DNA of 64,000 bases. Origin: Ostreococcus lucimarinus CCE9901. Lineage: Eukaryota; Chlorophyta; Mamiellophyceae; Mamiellales; Bathycoccaceae. Made by a program: the position numbers and the translations under genes. Below, piece after piece: positions 1-10,234 of this stretch. The stretch is taken from contig NC_009366.1 of NCBI RefSeq assembly GCF_000092065.1, forward strand, positions 440,001-504,000, given 5' to 3'. The first letter of the stretch is position 1; each line of letters opens with the position of its first letter. A model generated the notes under the pieces. That model was not told where the DNA came from. It was given only the letters and a program-made list of their open reading frames with translations, and did not search any database.

Positions 1-123
1 TCGACGACGTCGTGAATTGGATGGCGATTTAGTATTCCACGTGCTTTTTAACACCTCTGAGGCGATAGCTTTGCATGATTTCTTCCTCCGGCCCGCGTCT
101 CGCCGTCACTTTGCGCCTCTCGC
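1..123. other. Left edge, intergenic or end of an upstream gene
   Basis: This stretch precedes the first recognisable gene. In frame 3 on the plus strand a short open frame ends at TAG at 30-32 with residues DDVVNWMAI, which could be the C-terminus of a gene lying to the left, but nine residues cannot establish that. The rest is presumed 5' flank of the carrier gene that starts at 124. Confidence 0.2.
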
Positions 124-1092
124 ATGCCGCCGACGCTTCGCGCGCCGCTACCCACCTCAACGCGCGCGCCCGTCGCCTCGACCTCCGCTCGAGCGCGCTC
201 GCGCGCGCGCGTCAACGCGCTCGACGTCGGTGCGTTCGCGTTGAGCGGTGGCATCGCCGCGTGCGCGAGCCACTCGCTTTCGGTGCCCTTGGATGTCATC
301 AAAACCAGACTGCAGTGCGAAAAATTCGACGACGCCACCGTTCTGGGCGTCGGCGCGGCGATCGTGCGGCGCGAGGGCGTCGGTGCGCTCACCGCGGGGT
401 GGGAGAGCACGTTCTTCGGGTACGGCGCGCAGGGAGCGCTGAAATACGGTGGATTTGAGTTTCTCAAGCGGTGCGCGAGCGCGAGCGCCGGCGGCGACCA
501 GAGCGCGCTGGGATTGCTCGCGCTCGTCGCGTGCGCCGCGAGCGCCGAAGTCGTTGGAAGCGCCGTGTTGACGCCGTTGGAACAAATCAGGATCAAGACG
601 GTGAGCGATTCGCGGTACGCGGGGGATTCGTTCGCGGCGGCGGCGAGGCGGTTCGCGAGCGAGCCAAACGGCGGGCTCTCGTCGGTGGCGTCAAATTTAC
701 CCGTCGTGTACGCCAAGATGCTTCCGTACACCGCGGTGCAGTTGGTATCGTACGACGTGTTCAATCGAACGTTGGCGTCGATGTCGCTCGATTCGGCGAC
801 GACGCGACCGGCGGCGGCGTTGGCCGCGGGCGTCTTGGCGTCGTTGGCGTCGCAACCGGGCGACACGTTACTCTCAGCGACGAACGCCGGTCGGTGCGTC
901 ATCGTCGGCGACGACGAAGACACCACCGCGTCTCCGCGCCCGCGTCGCTCGCCGCTCGACGTCGCGATCGAGCTCGGGCCGGTCGGTCTGATGACGGGTT
1001 GGCGCGCGAGAATAGCGCACGTGACTCTCATCGTCTTCGCCCAGCTCCTCGTCTACGACGCCGTGAAAGACGTCTTAGCCTCGCCGCGATAG
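124..1092 (+). CDS. Mitochondrial carrier family protein, phosphate-carrier-like
   Basis: A 322-residue solute carrier expected in an organelle inner membrane. Three Solcar-type repeats are visible: PLDVIKTRLQ near residue 57, TPLEQIRIKT near residue 150, and SQPGDTLLSATN near residue 245. The third motif and the GYGAQGALKYGGFEF stretch after the first repeat resemble the phosphate carrier (PiC) subgroup rather than nucleotide carriers, so inorganic phosphate is the likely substrate. An Arg/Ser/Ala-rich N-terminal extension of about 40 residues looks like a targeting peptide. The ATG at 124 precedes this extension. The family assignment is firm; the substrate is inferred from motifs only. Confidence 0.85.
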   Translation: MPPTLRAPLPTSTRAPVASTSARARSRARVNALDVGAFALSGGIAACASHSLSVPLDVIKTRLQCEKFDDATVLGVGAAIVRREGVGALTAGWESTFFGYGAQGALKYGGFEFLKRCASASAGGDQSALGLLALVACAASAEVVGSAVLTPLEQIRIKTVSDSRYAGDSFAAAARRFASEPNGGLSSVASNLPVVYAKMLPYTAVQLVSYDVFNRTLASMSLDSATTRPAAALAAGVLASLASQPGDTLLSATNAGRCVIVGDDEDTTASPRPRRSPLDVAIELGPVGLMTGWRARIAHVTLIVFAQLLVYDAVKDVLASPR

Positions 1093-1192
1093 CGATAGCG
1101 TCGTTCATAGAATCTAGAATCCCATCGCATCGTCTCGCGCGACGCGCGTTCGCGAGTCTTCGTCGTTTCCTTCACAACGCGCCGCGCGCTCG

Positions 1193-2293
1193 ATGTCGTC
1201 GAGGCTCCTTCTCTGCGCCGTCTTATTCGCCTTCGTCCCTCGATCGCGCGCCGTCGACGTCGTTCGCGCGAACGATCGCGCGCCGTCGAATCCGATATTC
1301 CCCAACGGCCTGGACGTCTTCGGCAGGGACGCGCGGTGCCGCGCGTGTCACGCCCTGGTGAACGCGCTCAATGAAAATCTCATCCCATCCATCGCCGCCG
1401 AGCGCGCGAAACCGGCGTCTCGAGCGACGTACGGCGCGCTGGACGCCCTCATCGAGGCCGCGCTGGCGCCGGCGTGCCGATTGAGCGCGACCTGGCGCGA
1501 CGCGACGACGAGGAAGGCGTGCGAGAGGCTGATGGAGACGCGAGAGGACGACGTCGCGGCGGCGTATCATCGATGGATCAAACGCGGCGGCGGATCGGCG
1601 CGGGACGGCGGTGGGACGCGCGGAGACGGGTCGAGGGTGACGGTGGCGGAGGCGAGATCGGGGGCGTACGATCCGGTGGGATGGAATTGGAATTACGAGG
1701 TGTGCGGACGCGCGACGGGCGCGTGCAGGGAACAGTTGGCGATGCACGAACTCGCGGAGTTTGACGACGACGGCGCGGGCGACGGAGAGGCGAGGAAGTA
1801 TCGATCGGAGCAGAGACCGGCGGACGGGGAGACGGTGGATGGGATGCTGAAGGTGACGGCGGGAACGTTTCACGAGGCGGTGGTGCGCCGAGACGCGGAC
1901 GTCGTGGCGTACGTGGGATTTCCAAAGTTGGACAAGTGGGGGCACTTTTACGCGGCGGCCGCGTTGGGGAGCGTGCGCGAGATGTTCGCGTCGAACGAGA
2001 CCGCGCGCGAGGGGTTTGAGATCGCGTTCGTGGATGGCACGCACAACGACGTGCCGCCGCCGTACGGGAGCGACGCGCAGGCGCCGACGGTGGCGATGTT
2101 CGCGGCGGGGAATAAAAATTGGCCTCGGTACATGACGGACATGAACGACGGGAAGTTGACCGCGTTTGAAGTCTTACAATTCATCATGCGCACGTCGGCG
2201 AAGCCGTCGACGGTGCAACACGCGCATTGGCTCACGCAGTCGCTTTCGCAAAACGCGCTTCATCGTAGAATTTGGGACGACGACGAGTTGTGA
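1193..2293 (+). CDS. Secreted/ER protein with saposin-like cysteine region and thioredoxin-like domain
   Basis: A 366-residue protein with a clear N-terminal signal peptide of about 20 residues. It is followed by a cysteine-spaced region (CRACHALV near residue 48, then CRLSATW, CERLME and CGRATGACRE) that recalls Canopy/MIR-type saposin-like proteins of the ER. The C-terminal part from about residue 225 reads like a thioredoxin-fold domain (FHEAVVRRDADVVAYVGF, then an APTVAMFAAG strand), but no CxxC redox motif is present, so oxidoreductase activity is not supported. An ER folding or quality-control role is possible. The gene lies about 100 bp after the carrier gene in the same direction and converges with the next gene. 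Confidence 0.6.
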   Translation: MSSRLLLCAVLFAFVPRSRAVDVVRANDRAPSNPIFPNGLDVFGRDARCRACHALVNALNENLIPSIAAERAKPASRATYGALDALIEAALAPACRLSATWRDATTRKACERLMETREDDVAAAYHRWIKRGGGSARDGGGTRGDGSRVTVAEARSGAYDPVGWNWNYEVCGRATGACREQLAMHELAEFDDDGAGDGEARKYRSEQRPADGETVDGMLKVTAGTFHEAVVRRDADVVAYVGFPKLDKWGHFYAAAALGSVREMFASNETAREGFEIAFVDGTHNDVPPPYGSDAQAPTVAMFAAGNKNWPRYMTDMNDGKLTAFEVLQFIMRTSAKPSTVQHAHWLTQSLSQNALHRRIWDDDEL

Positions 2294-2390
2294 TGAAACC
2301 GGTGAAGTAAAATAACAAGACGCGCGCGCGCGATCGACGAGCGCCGTCGCAACGAAGATGACGTATGAAACAGCTCGCGCGTTCGACGCG

Positions 2391-3119
2391 CTAAATCACA
2401 ACCTGCAGCCCTGACTTTTTATCCGTTCGCAGCGACCGCGCGCTCTCGCTATCGATGGACCTCCGTTCCCAACTCTCGTGCACTTCCTCGAAATACTGCA
2501 GCCACTCCTTCCCCGTGAGCACCGTCTCCGGGTGCGGTTCGTCTCGTCCCATCAGCGCGTGCGTCACCGGCCTCGAGTTCAGGCTTCCCGTGTGCACCAA
2601 ATCCGTCATCAATCCCAACTGAATCATCGCGCTCATCGCGTCCGTGTTCACCCACGACTTCACGATGGCTCCGTTCTCAAACTCCATCACGCACGTCCCC
2701 GTCCATCGCGCCGTGCGTTCATTCAGGCTCGCCGTGAAACTCAGCTGCGCGACGCACTTATCGCCCTCCTCGATCACGTTATCCACCGCTATGACGTAAT
2801 CCGGCAGCGCCTCGCGATTCCCTCGCACGTGCTGCATGTACGCCTCGACCCCTGGCTCGGGCGTCGGGTTCGACGGATCGATCAGCACGTGGTCGTCGCT
2901 GACGTACCGCTCGGCGCTCGCGTTCGCGGACGCCAGGTCGGCGTTGTTCCACACCTCGCGGTAGAGACGGCGGACGATCGATTTGTTGGAGCGCGGCGGC
3001 GCGCGCGGCGACGACGACGGCGCGGGCGGGCGCGGCGCGACGCGCGCGCGCGGCGCGCGAAGCGCCAGGGCGGTCGCGACGCTCGCGAGGACGGCGACGA
3101 GGGGGGGCGGGACGGGCAT
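2391..3119 (-). CDS. SnoaL/NTF2-like protein, probably organelle-targeted
   Basis: A 242-residue protein. After an Ala/Pro/Arg-rich N-terminus of about 45 residues (hydrophobic start, likely a signal or transit peptide) comes an NTF2-fold domain of the SnoaL type. It runs from IVRRLYREVWNNADLA through YVSDDHVLIDPSNPTPEPG and EAYMQHVRGNREALPDYVIAVDNVI to an EFENGAIVKSWVNTD strand. SnoaL-like proteins include polyketide cyclases and many proteins of unknown role, so no reaction can be assigned. The C-terminal 50 residues are outside the fold. It is convergent with the saposin-like gene, about 100 bp away. Confidence 0.65.
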   Translation of the reverse strand: MPVPPPLVAVLASVATALALRAPRARVAPRPPAPSSSPRAPPRSNKSIVRRLYREVWNNADLASANASAERYVSDDHVLIDPSNPTPEPGVEAYMQHVRGNREALPDYVIAVDNVIEEGDKCVAQLSFTASLNERTARWTGTCVMEFENGAIVKSWVNTDAMSAMIQLGLMTDLVHTGSLNSRPVTHALMGRDEPHPETVLTGKEWLQYFEEVHESWERRSIDSESARSLRTDKKSGLQVVI

Positions 3120-3312
3120 CGCGCGCGCGACGGCGCGCGGCGGAGTGGGGAGGAAGCCCGGGCGAGGCGAGGCGAGCGCGAGCGCGAGGCGAAGGCGCGA
3201 GGGATGGACGGAAGACGTGGAGATTAAAATAAATGCGATGGGAGCGCCGGCGAGCGATCGACGCGTCGGGGTGAGGTAAAGGTATGAATAAATGGCCGCG
3301 CGCGAGGCGCGC

Positions 3313-4788
3313 TCACCCGACGGTTCGGAGGGAAGGCACGTACGCCTCGTGGCCGACGCGGGCGAGGTGGGAGAAGTGCGCGCGCAGCGCGGACCAAAAC
3401 GTGGGGTAGATTTGATAGTGTAATCCGTGCTTATCCGCGGCAGCCTTGATGATCGGCGCGAGCGCGGGGTAGTGCACGTGACACACGCCCGGGAAGAGGT
3501 GGTGGACGACTTGATAGTTTAAGCCGCCGGAGAAGTGGGTCCAAAACTTGCTGCCGTGCGCGAAATCAGCCGAAGTCATGAGTTGCGCCTCGCCCCAGCC
3601 CTTGTTGAGCTGGTTCTTTTCGTTGAGGCGGAAGAAGTGGACGTCGCCGACGACGTGGGCGACTTGGAACATGAACGCCAGCAACCAACCGGTGACGAAC
3701 TCGGTGACGGTCCAGAGCGCCAAGAGCTGACCGATCGAGCGATGGGAGTACTTGGCGGGCAAGTAGAGGTAGTAAAACGCCCACGCGAGCTTGCTTCCCC
3801 AAAACGCCACGGCTTCACCGCGAGTAAACTTCATCACCTTCACCCAACCGATTCGGCCGGAGAAGAAGGCGTTGAAGTCGTCCACGAAGCACGATTTGAA
3901 CGACAACAAGCCGTACATCAACGCCAAGTAGACGTGTTGAACTCTGTGGTACGGCTCGTGAGGCTGATGCTCGTTCACCCGTCGCACGTCCTTTTCCGAG
4001 CATCGAATGTCGGGATCGATGCCTTCGACGTTGGTGTACGCGTGATGTCCGGCGACGTGCTGCTGCTTCCACATGAAGCTCGACGCGCCGACGGCGTCCA
4101 AGGTCAACTGCATCGCGTGCAACCAAGTGCGATTGTTTCCGTACGCCCCGTGATTGGCGTCGTGCTGGATCGACACTCCTACTTCCGCCTTGCACGTGCC
4201 GTGCAGCACCGCGAGCGCCAACGCCGCGGCGAAGGACGCCGACGGCGCGAAAAACGACCCGTAGTGTCCGACGACGACGCCCGTCAAAATCACCAACGTC
4301 TTCGCGTACATCTCCCAGTGCACGCGCGGATCGAGCTTATTATCCTTAAAATACTTCGCCGCCCCCGCCTTACAATCCGCGTAAAACTCTCCCTCCCTCA
4401 GATCGTCCTTCAAGTACTCCACCACGTCCTCGTCCTCGCGTTCCCCCGCGTCCCTCCGCAGCGCGCCGATCCTATACTTCTCCAGCGTCGCCCTCGCGCG
4501 CTCGGGATGATACGAGTCGAACAGCGCCGTGCACTCGCCCCCCGCCTTGACGTATATCATGTTCCCTCCCGGGTGTCTCGGCACGAACCTCGTCACGTCG
4601 TACACGCCGCCTCGCACGATCACCCAGCAGTCGTCCGCGCGCGCGTGCCTCGCCACCTCCGCCGCCGTGTACGTCGCCTCGCGCGCGTCATCGCGCGCGA
4701 CGCGCGTCGTCGCGCGTCGTCGTCGCGTCGTCGCGCCCTTTCCCGCGCGCCGCGCGTCGTCGTCGACGATCTCCGCGACCGTCGTCAT
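3313..4788 (-). CDS. Front-end (cytochrome b5-fused) fatty-acid desaturase, delta-5-like
   Basis: A 491-residue membrane enzyme of long-chain polyunsaturated fatty-acid synthesis. An N-terminal cytochrome b5 domain (residues about 40-110) carries the haem motif HPGG. Three histidine boxes bind the di-iron centre: HDANH near residue 215, HVAGHH near residue 250, and the front-end signature QVVHH near residue 430, whose first residue is Gln instead of His. Several hydrophobic segments separate the boxes. Picoalgae of this group make EPA and DHA, and the length and HHLFPGVCHVHYP context suggest delta-5. Delta-6 or delta-4 specificity cannot be excluded by reading alone. The first 35 residues are Arg/Thr-rich. 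Confidence 0.88.
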   Translation of the reverse strand: MTTVAEIVDDDARRAGKGATTRRRRATTRVARDDAREATYTAAEVARHARADDCWVIVRGGVYDVTRFVPRHPGGNMIYVKAGGECTALFDSYHPERARATLEKYRIGALRRDAGEREDEDVVEYLKDDLREGEFYADCKAGAAKYFKDNKLDPRVHWEMYAKTLVILTGVVVGHYGSFFAPSASFAAALALAVLHGTCKAEVGVSIQHDANHGAYGNNRTWLHAMQLTLDAVGASSFMWKQQHVAGHHAYTNVEGIDPDIRCSEKDVRRVNEHQPHEPYHRVQHVYLALMYGLLSFKSCFVDDFNAFFSGRIGWVKVMKFTRGEAVAFWGSKLAWAFYYLYLPAKYSHRSIGQLLALWTVTEFVTGWLLAFMFQVAHVVGDVHFFRLNEKNQLNKGWGEAQLMTSADFAHGSKFWTHFSGGLNYQVVHHLFPGVCHVHYPALAPIIKAAADKHGLHYQIYPTFWSALRAHFSHLARVGHEAYVPSLRTVG

Positions 4789-5416
4789 CGCGTCGCGTCG
4801 CGCCCTCGTTCGCCGCGCGGCGTCGTCGACGCGCGACGCCGGCGGTCGCGGGCGCGCGGTGAGCGCGACGGCGCGCGACGCGGCGCGCGAGTCGAGCGCG
4901 CGCGGCGAGCGCGCGGCGTCGTGTGGCGACGCGCGCGCGCGCCGACGTCACCGGGCGGGGCGGTCGGTCGCGTATGGGGATCAGTGACGGGGTCTGTATA
5001 CATCGAGTGACCATCATTTCTTCTACAGTACGGTAATGTTGGTCGTACACTGTGTGGTATTTGTGGTATGTAAACGCGCGTGTCGCACGCGTGTCGGACG
5101 CGTGTCGGACGAATCGCGCGGGAAACGGCGACGGCGCCGCAGACGACGGCGCGCGCTCGACGCGCGCGCGAGGGAGGCGCGAACCGCGAGGAACCGCGAG
5201 AGAGACCGCGATCGACGCGACGCGATCGACGCGCGCGCGCGAGCGCCGCGGAGGAGGACGCGCGCGCGCGAATCGTGGACGCCGGAAGACGCCGATCGCG
5301 ACGACGCGCGAAGACGCATCGCGACGCGACGCGCGCGCGAGACGGCGAGAGCGCGACGCGAGCGACGCGGGCGAACGGTACGCGACTTCGAGGGGGGTCG
5401 CGGCGACGCGCGCGCG
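4789..5416. other. Divergent intergenic region with an AT-richer core and 11-bp repeats
   Basis: About 630 bp between the desaturase start (minus strand) and the next gene (plus strand). Positions about 4995-5075 are clearly AT-richer than the surroundings and are the likely promoter zone. Just beyond, an 11-bp unit (cgcgtgtcgga with one variant) is repeated three times at 5077-5109. The remainder is extremely GC-rich, Arg-codon-like sequence that gives long but unconvincing open frames on both strands. Confidence 0.4.
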
Positions 5417-6253
5417 ATGGGAGGGTCGGGGAGGACGCGACGACCGTCGACGCGGGTGTTGGAGGCGACGGCGGCGCGAGACGACGACGCGGCGAGTCGG
5501 AGTCGACGCGCGATCGCGTCGACGTCGGCGGGGAAGAGGGTGAAGTCGCCGGGAAGCGCGGGAAGGGGGACGGCGGCGCGTCGGGAGAGCGAGGCGCACG
5601 CCAAGGCGGCATTGGCGGCGGTGATGGGCGCGCCGCGAGACGTTTACGTGAACCTGCCGACGTACAGTGAGAGCGCGAGCGCGCATCACGACGATGAGAT
5701 GGCGTTACCGGTGTCGATTTTCGACGATCCGTTGCTGGAGGAGATGCCGTTTTACGTCGAAACGTCGAAGCGGAAGTTGGAGATTGGGTCCATGTCTCCG
5801 GTGGCGGCGAATCGCAAACGATTGAGCATTGACGTTCCTGAACCGTTTGACGACGTGTGCGAGAGCTCTCCGCTCGGTATTCCTCGCCAACGCCGTCGTT
5901 TGAGCGCTAACGGCCGTCGAACGACGCTTCACGAGTTGTTATCGCCCAGACGCACGCTCAACATGGGCGTGAGCGAGGAGTCCAAGCGCGTGCACGATCT
6001 CAAGCCCACAGATTTGGACAGCGCGCGCGAAACCCCGCAAGTCGTCGCTCAGAAAGCGGTTTCACGCTCGCAGTCCCTGAGCTCGATGGCGCGCGACGCC
6101 GACGGAAGAGTATCGCCCACCGGCGCCTTCAAAGCGGCGCTTCGATCGCCCGAAATCGTCGGCCCGCGCGACACGCTCTCGAGACAACTCAGTCGAGGCC
6201 TGTCGTGCGAAAAGTTATTTAACACCTCCGCGTCGCCCGCTCGCGTCGCGTGA
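5417..6253 (+). CDS. Unrecognised Ser/Arg-rich protein
   Basis: I do not recognise this 278-residue protein. The open frame extends upstream to 5036, but that part is low-complexity Arg-rich sequence, so the ATG at 5417 is preferred. It is rich in Ser, Arg and Pro, apparently disordered, with many SP or basic-SP sites (KSPGS, LSPRRT, SARETPQ, RVSPTGAF, LRSPEIV) like phosphorylation sites of proline-directed or cyclin-dependent kinases. Acidic patches such as FDDPLLEEMPF could be short interaction motifs. No catalytic domain or membrane segment is seen. A regulatory or cell-cycle scaffold role would be speculation. Confidence 0.55.
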   Translation: MGGSGRTRRPSTRVLEATAARDDDAASRSRRAIASTSAGKRVKSPGSAGRGTAARRESEAHAKAALAAVMGAPRDVYVNLPTYSESASAHHDDEMALPVSIFDDPLLEEMPFYVETSKRKLEIGSMSPVAANRKRLSIDVPEPFDDVCESSPLGIPRQRRRLSANGRRTTLHELLSPRRTLNMGVSEESKRVHDLKPTDLDSARETPQVVAQKAVSRSQSLSSMARDADGRVSPTGAFKAALRSPEIVGPRDTLSRQLSRGLSCEKLFNTSASPARVA

Positions 6254-6405
6254 GATCCCATCCCGTTGTAAAGTATCATCTTAAACCCGATTGGTGTCGC
6301 CCGAAGTCTCGCGCTCGTCCCGCCGGCGCGTCCCGCCGCCGTCCGCACACGCCGCCTCGGTCCCCGACCGAGTCGTTCAACGCGTCCGCGTCGCCCGCGC
6401 TCGAC

Positions 6406-7320
6406 ATGTCGCTTCGCCGCGCGAGCGCGCACGCCGCGCGCGCGCTCGCGCGGCGCGCGCGCGCCGTCGCGCCGCTCGCGCGCGACGCCAGCTCGACGTC
6501 AAAACCTCTCGAATTCGATCGCCTTCGCGCGGCGTTCGCGACGACGGCGGACGCCGCGCCGCGCGTCAGCGCGACGGTGGACATCGAATCCGCCAACGCG
6601 CCCGAGGCGCCGACGCGCGCGGAGCTCGAGCGAAGGCCGAGGTTGAGCCTGGTCGACGCCGCGCGCTGGGTCAAGGCGAACGCGAAGGCCAAGTTCGCGG
6701 AGAGCGTGGAATTCGCGGTGCACCTCGGCGTGGACCCGAAACGGAGCGATATGATCGTCAGAGGCGCGGTGCGATTGCCGCACGGGACGGGAAAGACGGT
6801 GCGCGTGGCGGTGTTCGCGGAGGGGGAGGACGCGGAGGCGGCGCGAGACGCGGGGGCGACGACGATTGGCGGCGCGGCGTTGGTGGATGAAATTAAAGAG
6901 GGCGGATCGGGGACGATTCAGTTCGATAAGGCGATCGCGACGCCGGGGATGATGTCGAAGTTGAAGGAGATCGCGCGGATCTTAGGCCCGCGAGGGTTGA
7001 TGCCGAATCCGAAATTGGGGACGGTGACGACGGACGTCGCCGAGGCGGTGCGCGAACACCTCGGCGGGCGCGTGGAGTTTAGAGCGGAGAAAAACGCCAT
7101 CGTGCACGTCATGGTTGGAAAAGTGAACTTCGAGGAGGAACATTTGGTGGAAAACGTTGCCACCGTGTTTCGTGAGCTCTTGGCGCTGAGACCTAAAGGG
7201 AAAGGTGCGCCGAACGCGAGCAAGTACGTGCGAAAGGCGTACCTGAGCAGCACCATGGGCAAAGGATCGGCGCGTTTGGAAGTGAGCGATCTCGTGGACG
7301 CCGCGAGCGCGCTGAAGTAG
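6406..7320 (+). CDS. Organellar ribosomal protein uL1 (L1)
   Basis: A 304-residue bacterial-type ribosomal protein L1, which forms the L1 stalk of the large subunit. The N-terminus after the ATG at 6406 is a typical mitochondrial-type presequence (Arg/Ala-rich, no acidic residues for over 25 residues), so a mitochondrial ribosome is the likelier home. The family signature is clear: the KAIATPGMM stretch, then GPRGLMPNPKLGTVT near residue 190, and the VEFRAEKNAIVHVMVGK strand. The frame is open upstream to 6250, but those residues are out of character. The gene overlaps nothing and converges with ARF1. Confidence 0.9.
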   Translation: MSLRRASAHAARALARRARAVAPLARDASSTSKPLEFDRLRAAFATTADAAPRVSATVDIESANAPEAPTRAELERRPRLSLVDAARWVKANAKAKFAESVEFAVHLGVDPKRSDMIVRGAVRLPHGTGKTVRVAVFAEGEDAEAARDAGATTIGGAALVDEIKEGGSGTIQFDKAIATPGMMSKLKEIARILGPRGLMPNPKLGTVTTDVAEAVREHLGGRVEFRAEKNAIVHVMVGKVNFEEEHLVENVATVFRELLALRPKGKGAPNASKYVRKAYLSSTMGKGSARLEVSDLVDAASALK

Positions 7321-7586
7321 TCACGATACAATCCAAGTAGACGAGACGTAGCACGTTTAACATTAGAAAGGAATTGCATCATCTGGTTTGAATTTTCATC
7401 ACAACGCCGCGCTCGCGCGCTCCTGTTTCTCTTCGTTGTCACTACACGTTCCTTTCCCAGGTCTTCGTTTAACTGTTACTTCGCCTATACGCGCGCACGC
7501 TCGACGGCACTCACCGCCGCTCTACCACTCTATTTTGTTTAAATCGTCTCACTCGCCGAACATCCAAGCCTCGTCGCGCCCGCCGC

Positions 7587-8497
<911 letters not shown>

Positions 8498-8718
8498 GTT
8501 TGCTCTGCGTGCGCGCCGTCGCGGTGTGCGGCGTCGCGCGCGGAATGCGTCGATGTGGCGCGTTGTTTTCACACGCCACCAGCATCGGGACATCGAGACG
8601 ACGCCGGCGCGCGTTCGCGAATCCGCGAATCCGCGGGAGGCGCGCGCGAGTTCTACGATGGCGCTAAGATGTGTTGACAACTTAAGGCTCCTAATACGAA
8701 AGGGCACGTCGACGGCGC

Positions 8719-9989
8719 TCACGCGCCGTCGACGGCGTCGTCGCCGAGGGCGGCCTCGGGCGGCTTGGTCTTGCCGGAGACTTCCTGCGCTAAAATCGAA
8801 GCCAAGTACTTGCCGTGCTCTTCGATGGCGGTTTGTAAGCGACGCTGCGCGATGAGCTGGTCGTGGAGCTGCTTTTGCATCTCGAGCTGTTTCAGCAAAG
8901 CGTGGCCGACGTGAGGCATGTCTTCGATGAGTTCCGCGCTGACGACGGCGGCGGCGGCCTCGTCCGACAACGTCGCGGCGGGCTTGAGCGCTTGGGCTAA
9001 AATTGCGTCCAAGGCATGGATTTTACCCTCCGATCCCAGCGTTTTGGCCTTCATCGCGGAGGTGCTATTCAAGAGCTCGGACAACTGCGCCGTCGTCACC
9101 GGCGTCGACGGCGGATCGCTCGATAAACCACTACCCATCGGCGCCGCGCTCGCGACGTCCAAACCCATCAAATCTGCCTCGCTCGCCCGCTGTTTCATCT
9201 CCGCCTGCTGTTGCACGCGCGCGCGTTTTATCATCGCGCGTCTCTCGCGATCAGCCTCGGCGTCGAGCTCGGCGCCTCGCGACCCGCCGGCGCCCTCCTG
9301 TAACCTATACTTTTGCAAGTGCGACTTGATGTGTTGAATAGTCATCCCGCTCATGGCCATGATATGCATGATGCCTTTCGGCGTCGCCAGCTCCAACCCC
9401 CCCAACTGATTCACGGCGTTGATAAACTCTCTGTGCAACTCCGGCGTCCATCGCAAGCGCGCGCCGCCTCGACCGTTCCTCCCCCGCGTCGCGTTTCCCT
9501 CCTTCCCTCGTCCCGCGTTCGCCTTCGCGCGCTTCTCCTGCCCCGACGTCGACGCCCGCGCGTCCCCGCTCGCCCTCGCTCGCTTCCTCCCCCCCCCCCG
9601 GCCGTCGTTCGCCCGCGTCCCGTCCCTCGCGTCGTCGTCGTCCTCCGCCGCGTCCTCGCCGAGCGCGTCCTCGTCCTCGACCCTCCCGCTCGTCGCGCCG
9701 CGCACGATGACGTCGTCCAACCAATCCTACGATCGCGATTCGCGTCTCGCGCGTCAGTCGTTCGTCGCCCGCTCTCGATCGCGCGCCGTCGTCGTCGTCG
9801 TCGTCGTCGTCGCCTCGACCTCGGTCGCGTCGTCGGTCCATCGCGTCGCGTCGCGCTTTCGTCGTCGCGCGCGCGCGTCGTCGGGCGCGTCGTCGCGCGC
9901 ACCAGCGTGTCGTCGACCGCGCCGTCGAGCGCGCCGTCGCCGGCGCCGGCGAGGCCCTCGAACAGGGGCCAGAACCGTTCGTCCGCCAT
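8719..9989 (-). CDS. GARP/MYB-CC transcription factor, PSR1/PHR1-like (two exons)
   Basis: A 364-residue nuclear factor of the phosphorus-starvation-response type. The main frame begins only at a TTG. I infer exon 1 at 9989-9903 ([15 protein letters not shown] start, 29 codons), a 176-nt intron 9902-9727 (GTGCGC...TAG, ACTGAC 27 nt before the end), and exon 2 at 9726-8719. The GARP Myb domain reads [16 protein letters not shown] ... [10 protein letters not shown]. Downstream, a MYB-CC coiled coil ([18 protein letters not shown] then [12 protein letters not shown]) gives the LHxQL pattern of PHR1 and Chlamydomonas PSR1. The region before the Myb domain is acidic then Arg/Gly-rich. Phosphate control is inferred from the family. 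Confidence 0.85.
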
Positions 9990-10234
9990 GTGCGGAATAT
10001 TCGTCGCCGGGCGCGCGCCGCGATCGATCGCGATTCGCGTTCGCGAACCTCGAGTCGAGGGTCGCGAACGACGCGCGACCCTCGTCGCGAGCGTCGATCG
10101 CGATCGATCGCGATCGATCGCGCGGCGCGCGATCGGGGCGACGTGATCTATGTGTGACTGTTTGTGCGTATGCGGTCGGTCGGACCCGGCGACGGCGAAC
10201 GCCGGCGCGCGTCCTCGCGCCATCGCGCGACGCG
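9990..10234. promoter_or_regulatory. Divergent promoter region between PHR1-like and BRCT genes
   Basis: About 245 bp between two divergent start codons. It contains a run of overlapping GATCGCGATC units around 10094-10128, forming a short palindromic repeat, followed by an AT-richer stretch (10143-10175, gtgactgtttgtgcgtatgcgg). No TATA box is evident. It probably holds both promoters. The palindromic run could be a factor-binding site or simply a microsatellite. Confidence 0.35.

Noticed and set aside
48-1031. 327-codon minus-strand frame over the carrier
   Set aside because: Shadow of the carrier gene; no domain seen.
3535-5010. 491-codon plus-strand frame antisense to the desaturase
   Set aside because: It is exactly complementary to a well-supported desaturase and its residues are Arg/His/Val-rich with no domain. 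High GC keeps stop codons rare on the opposite strand.
5036-5416. 5' extension of the unrecognised gene starting at 5417
   Set aside because: Arg-rich run produced by cgcgcg-type sequence and 11-bp repeats; no protein-like composition.
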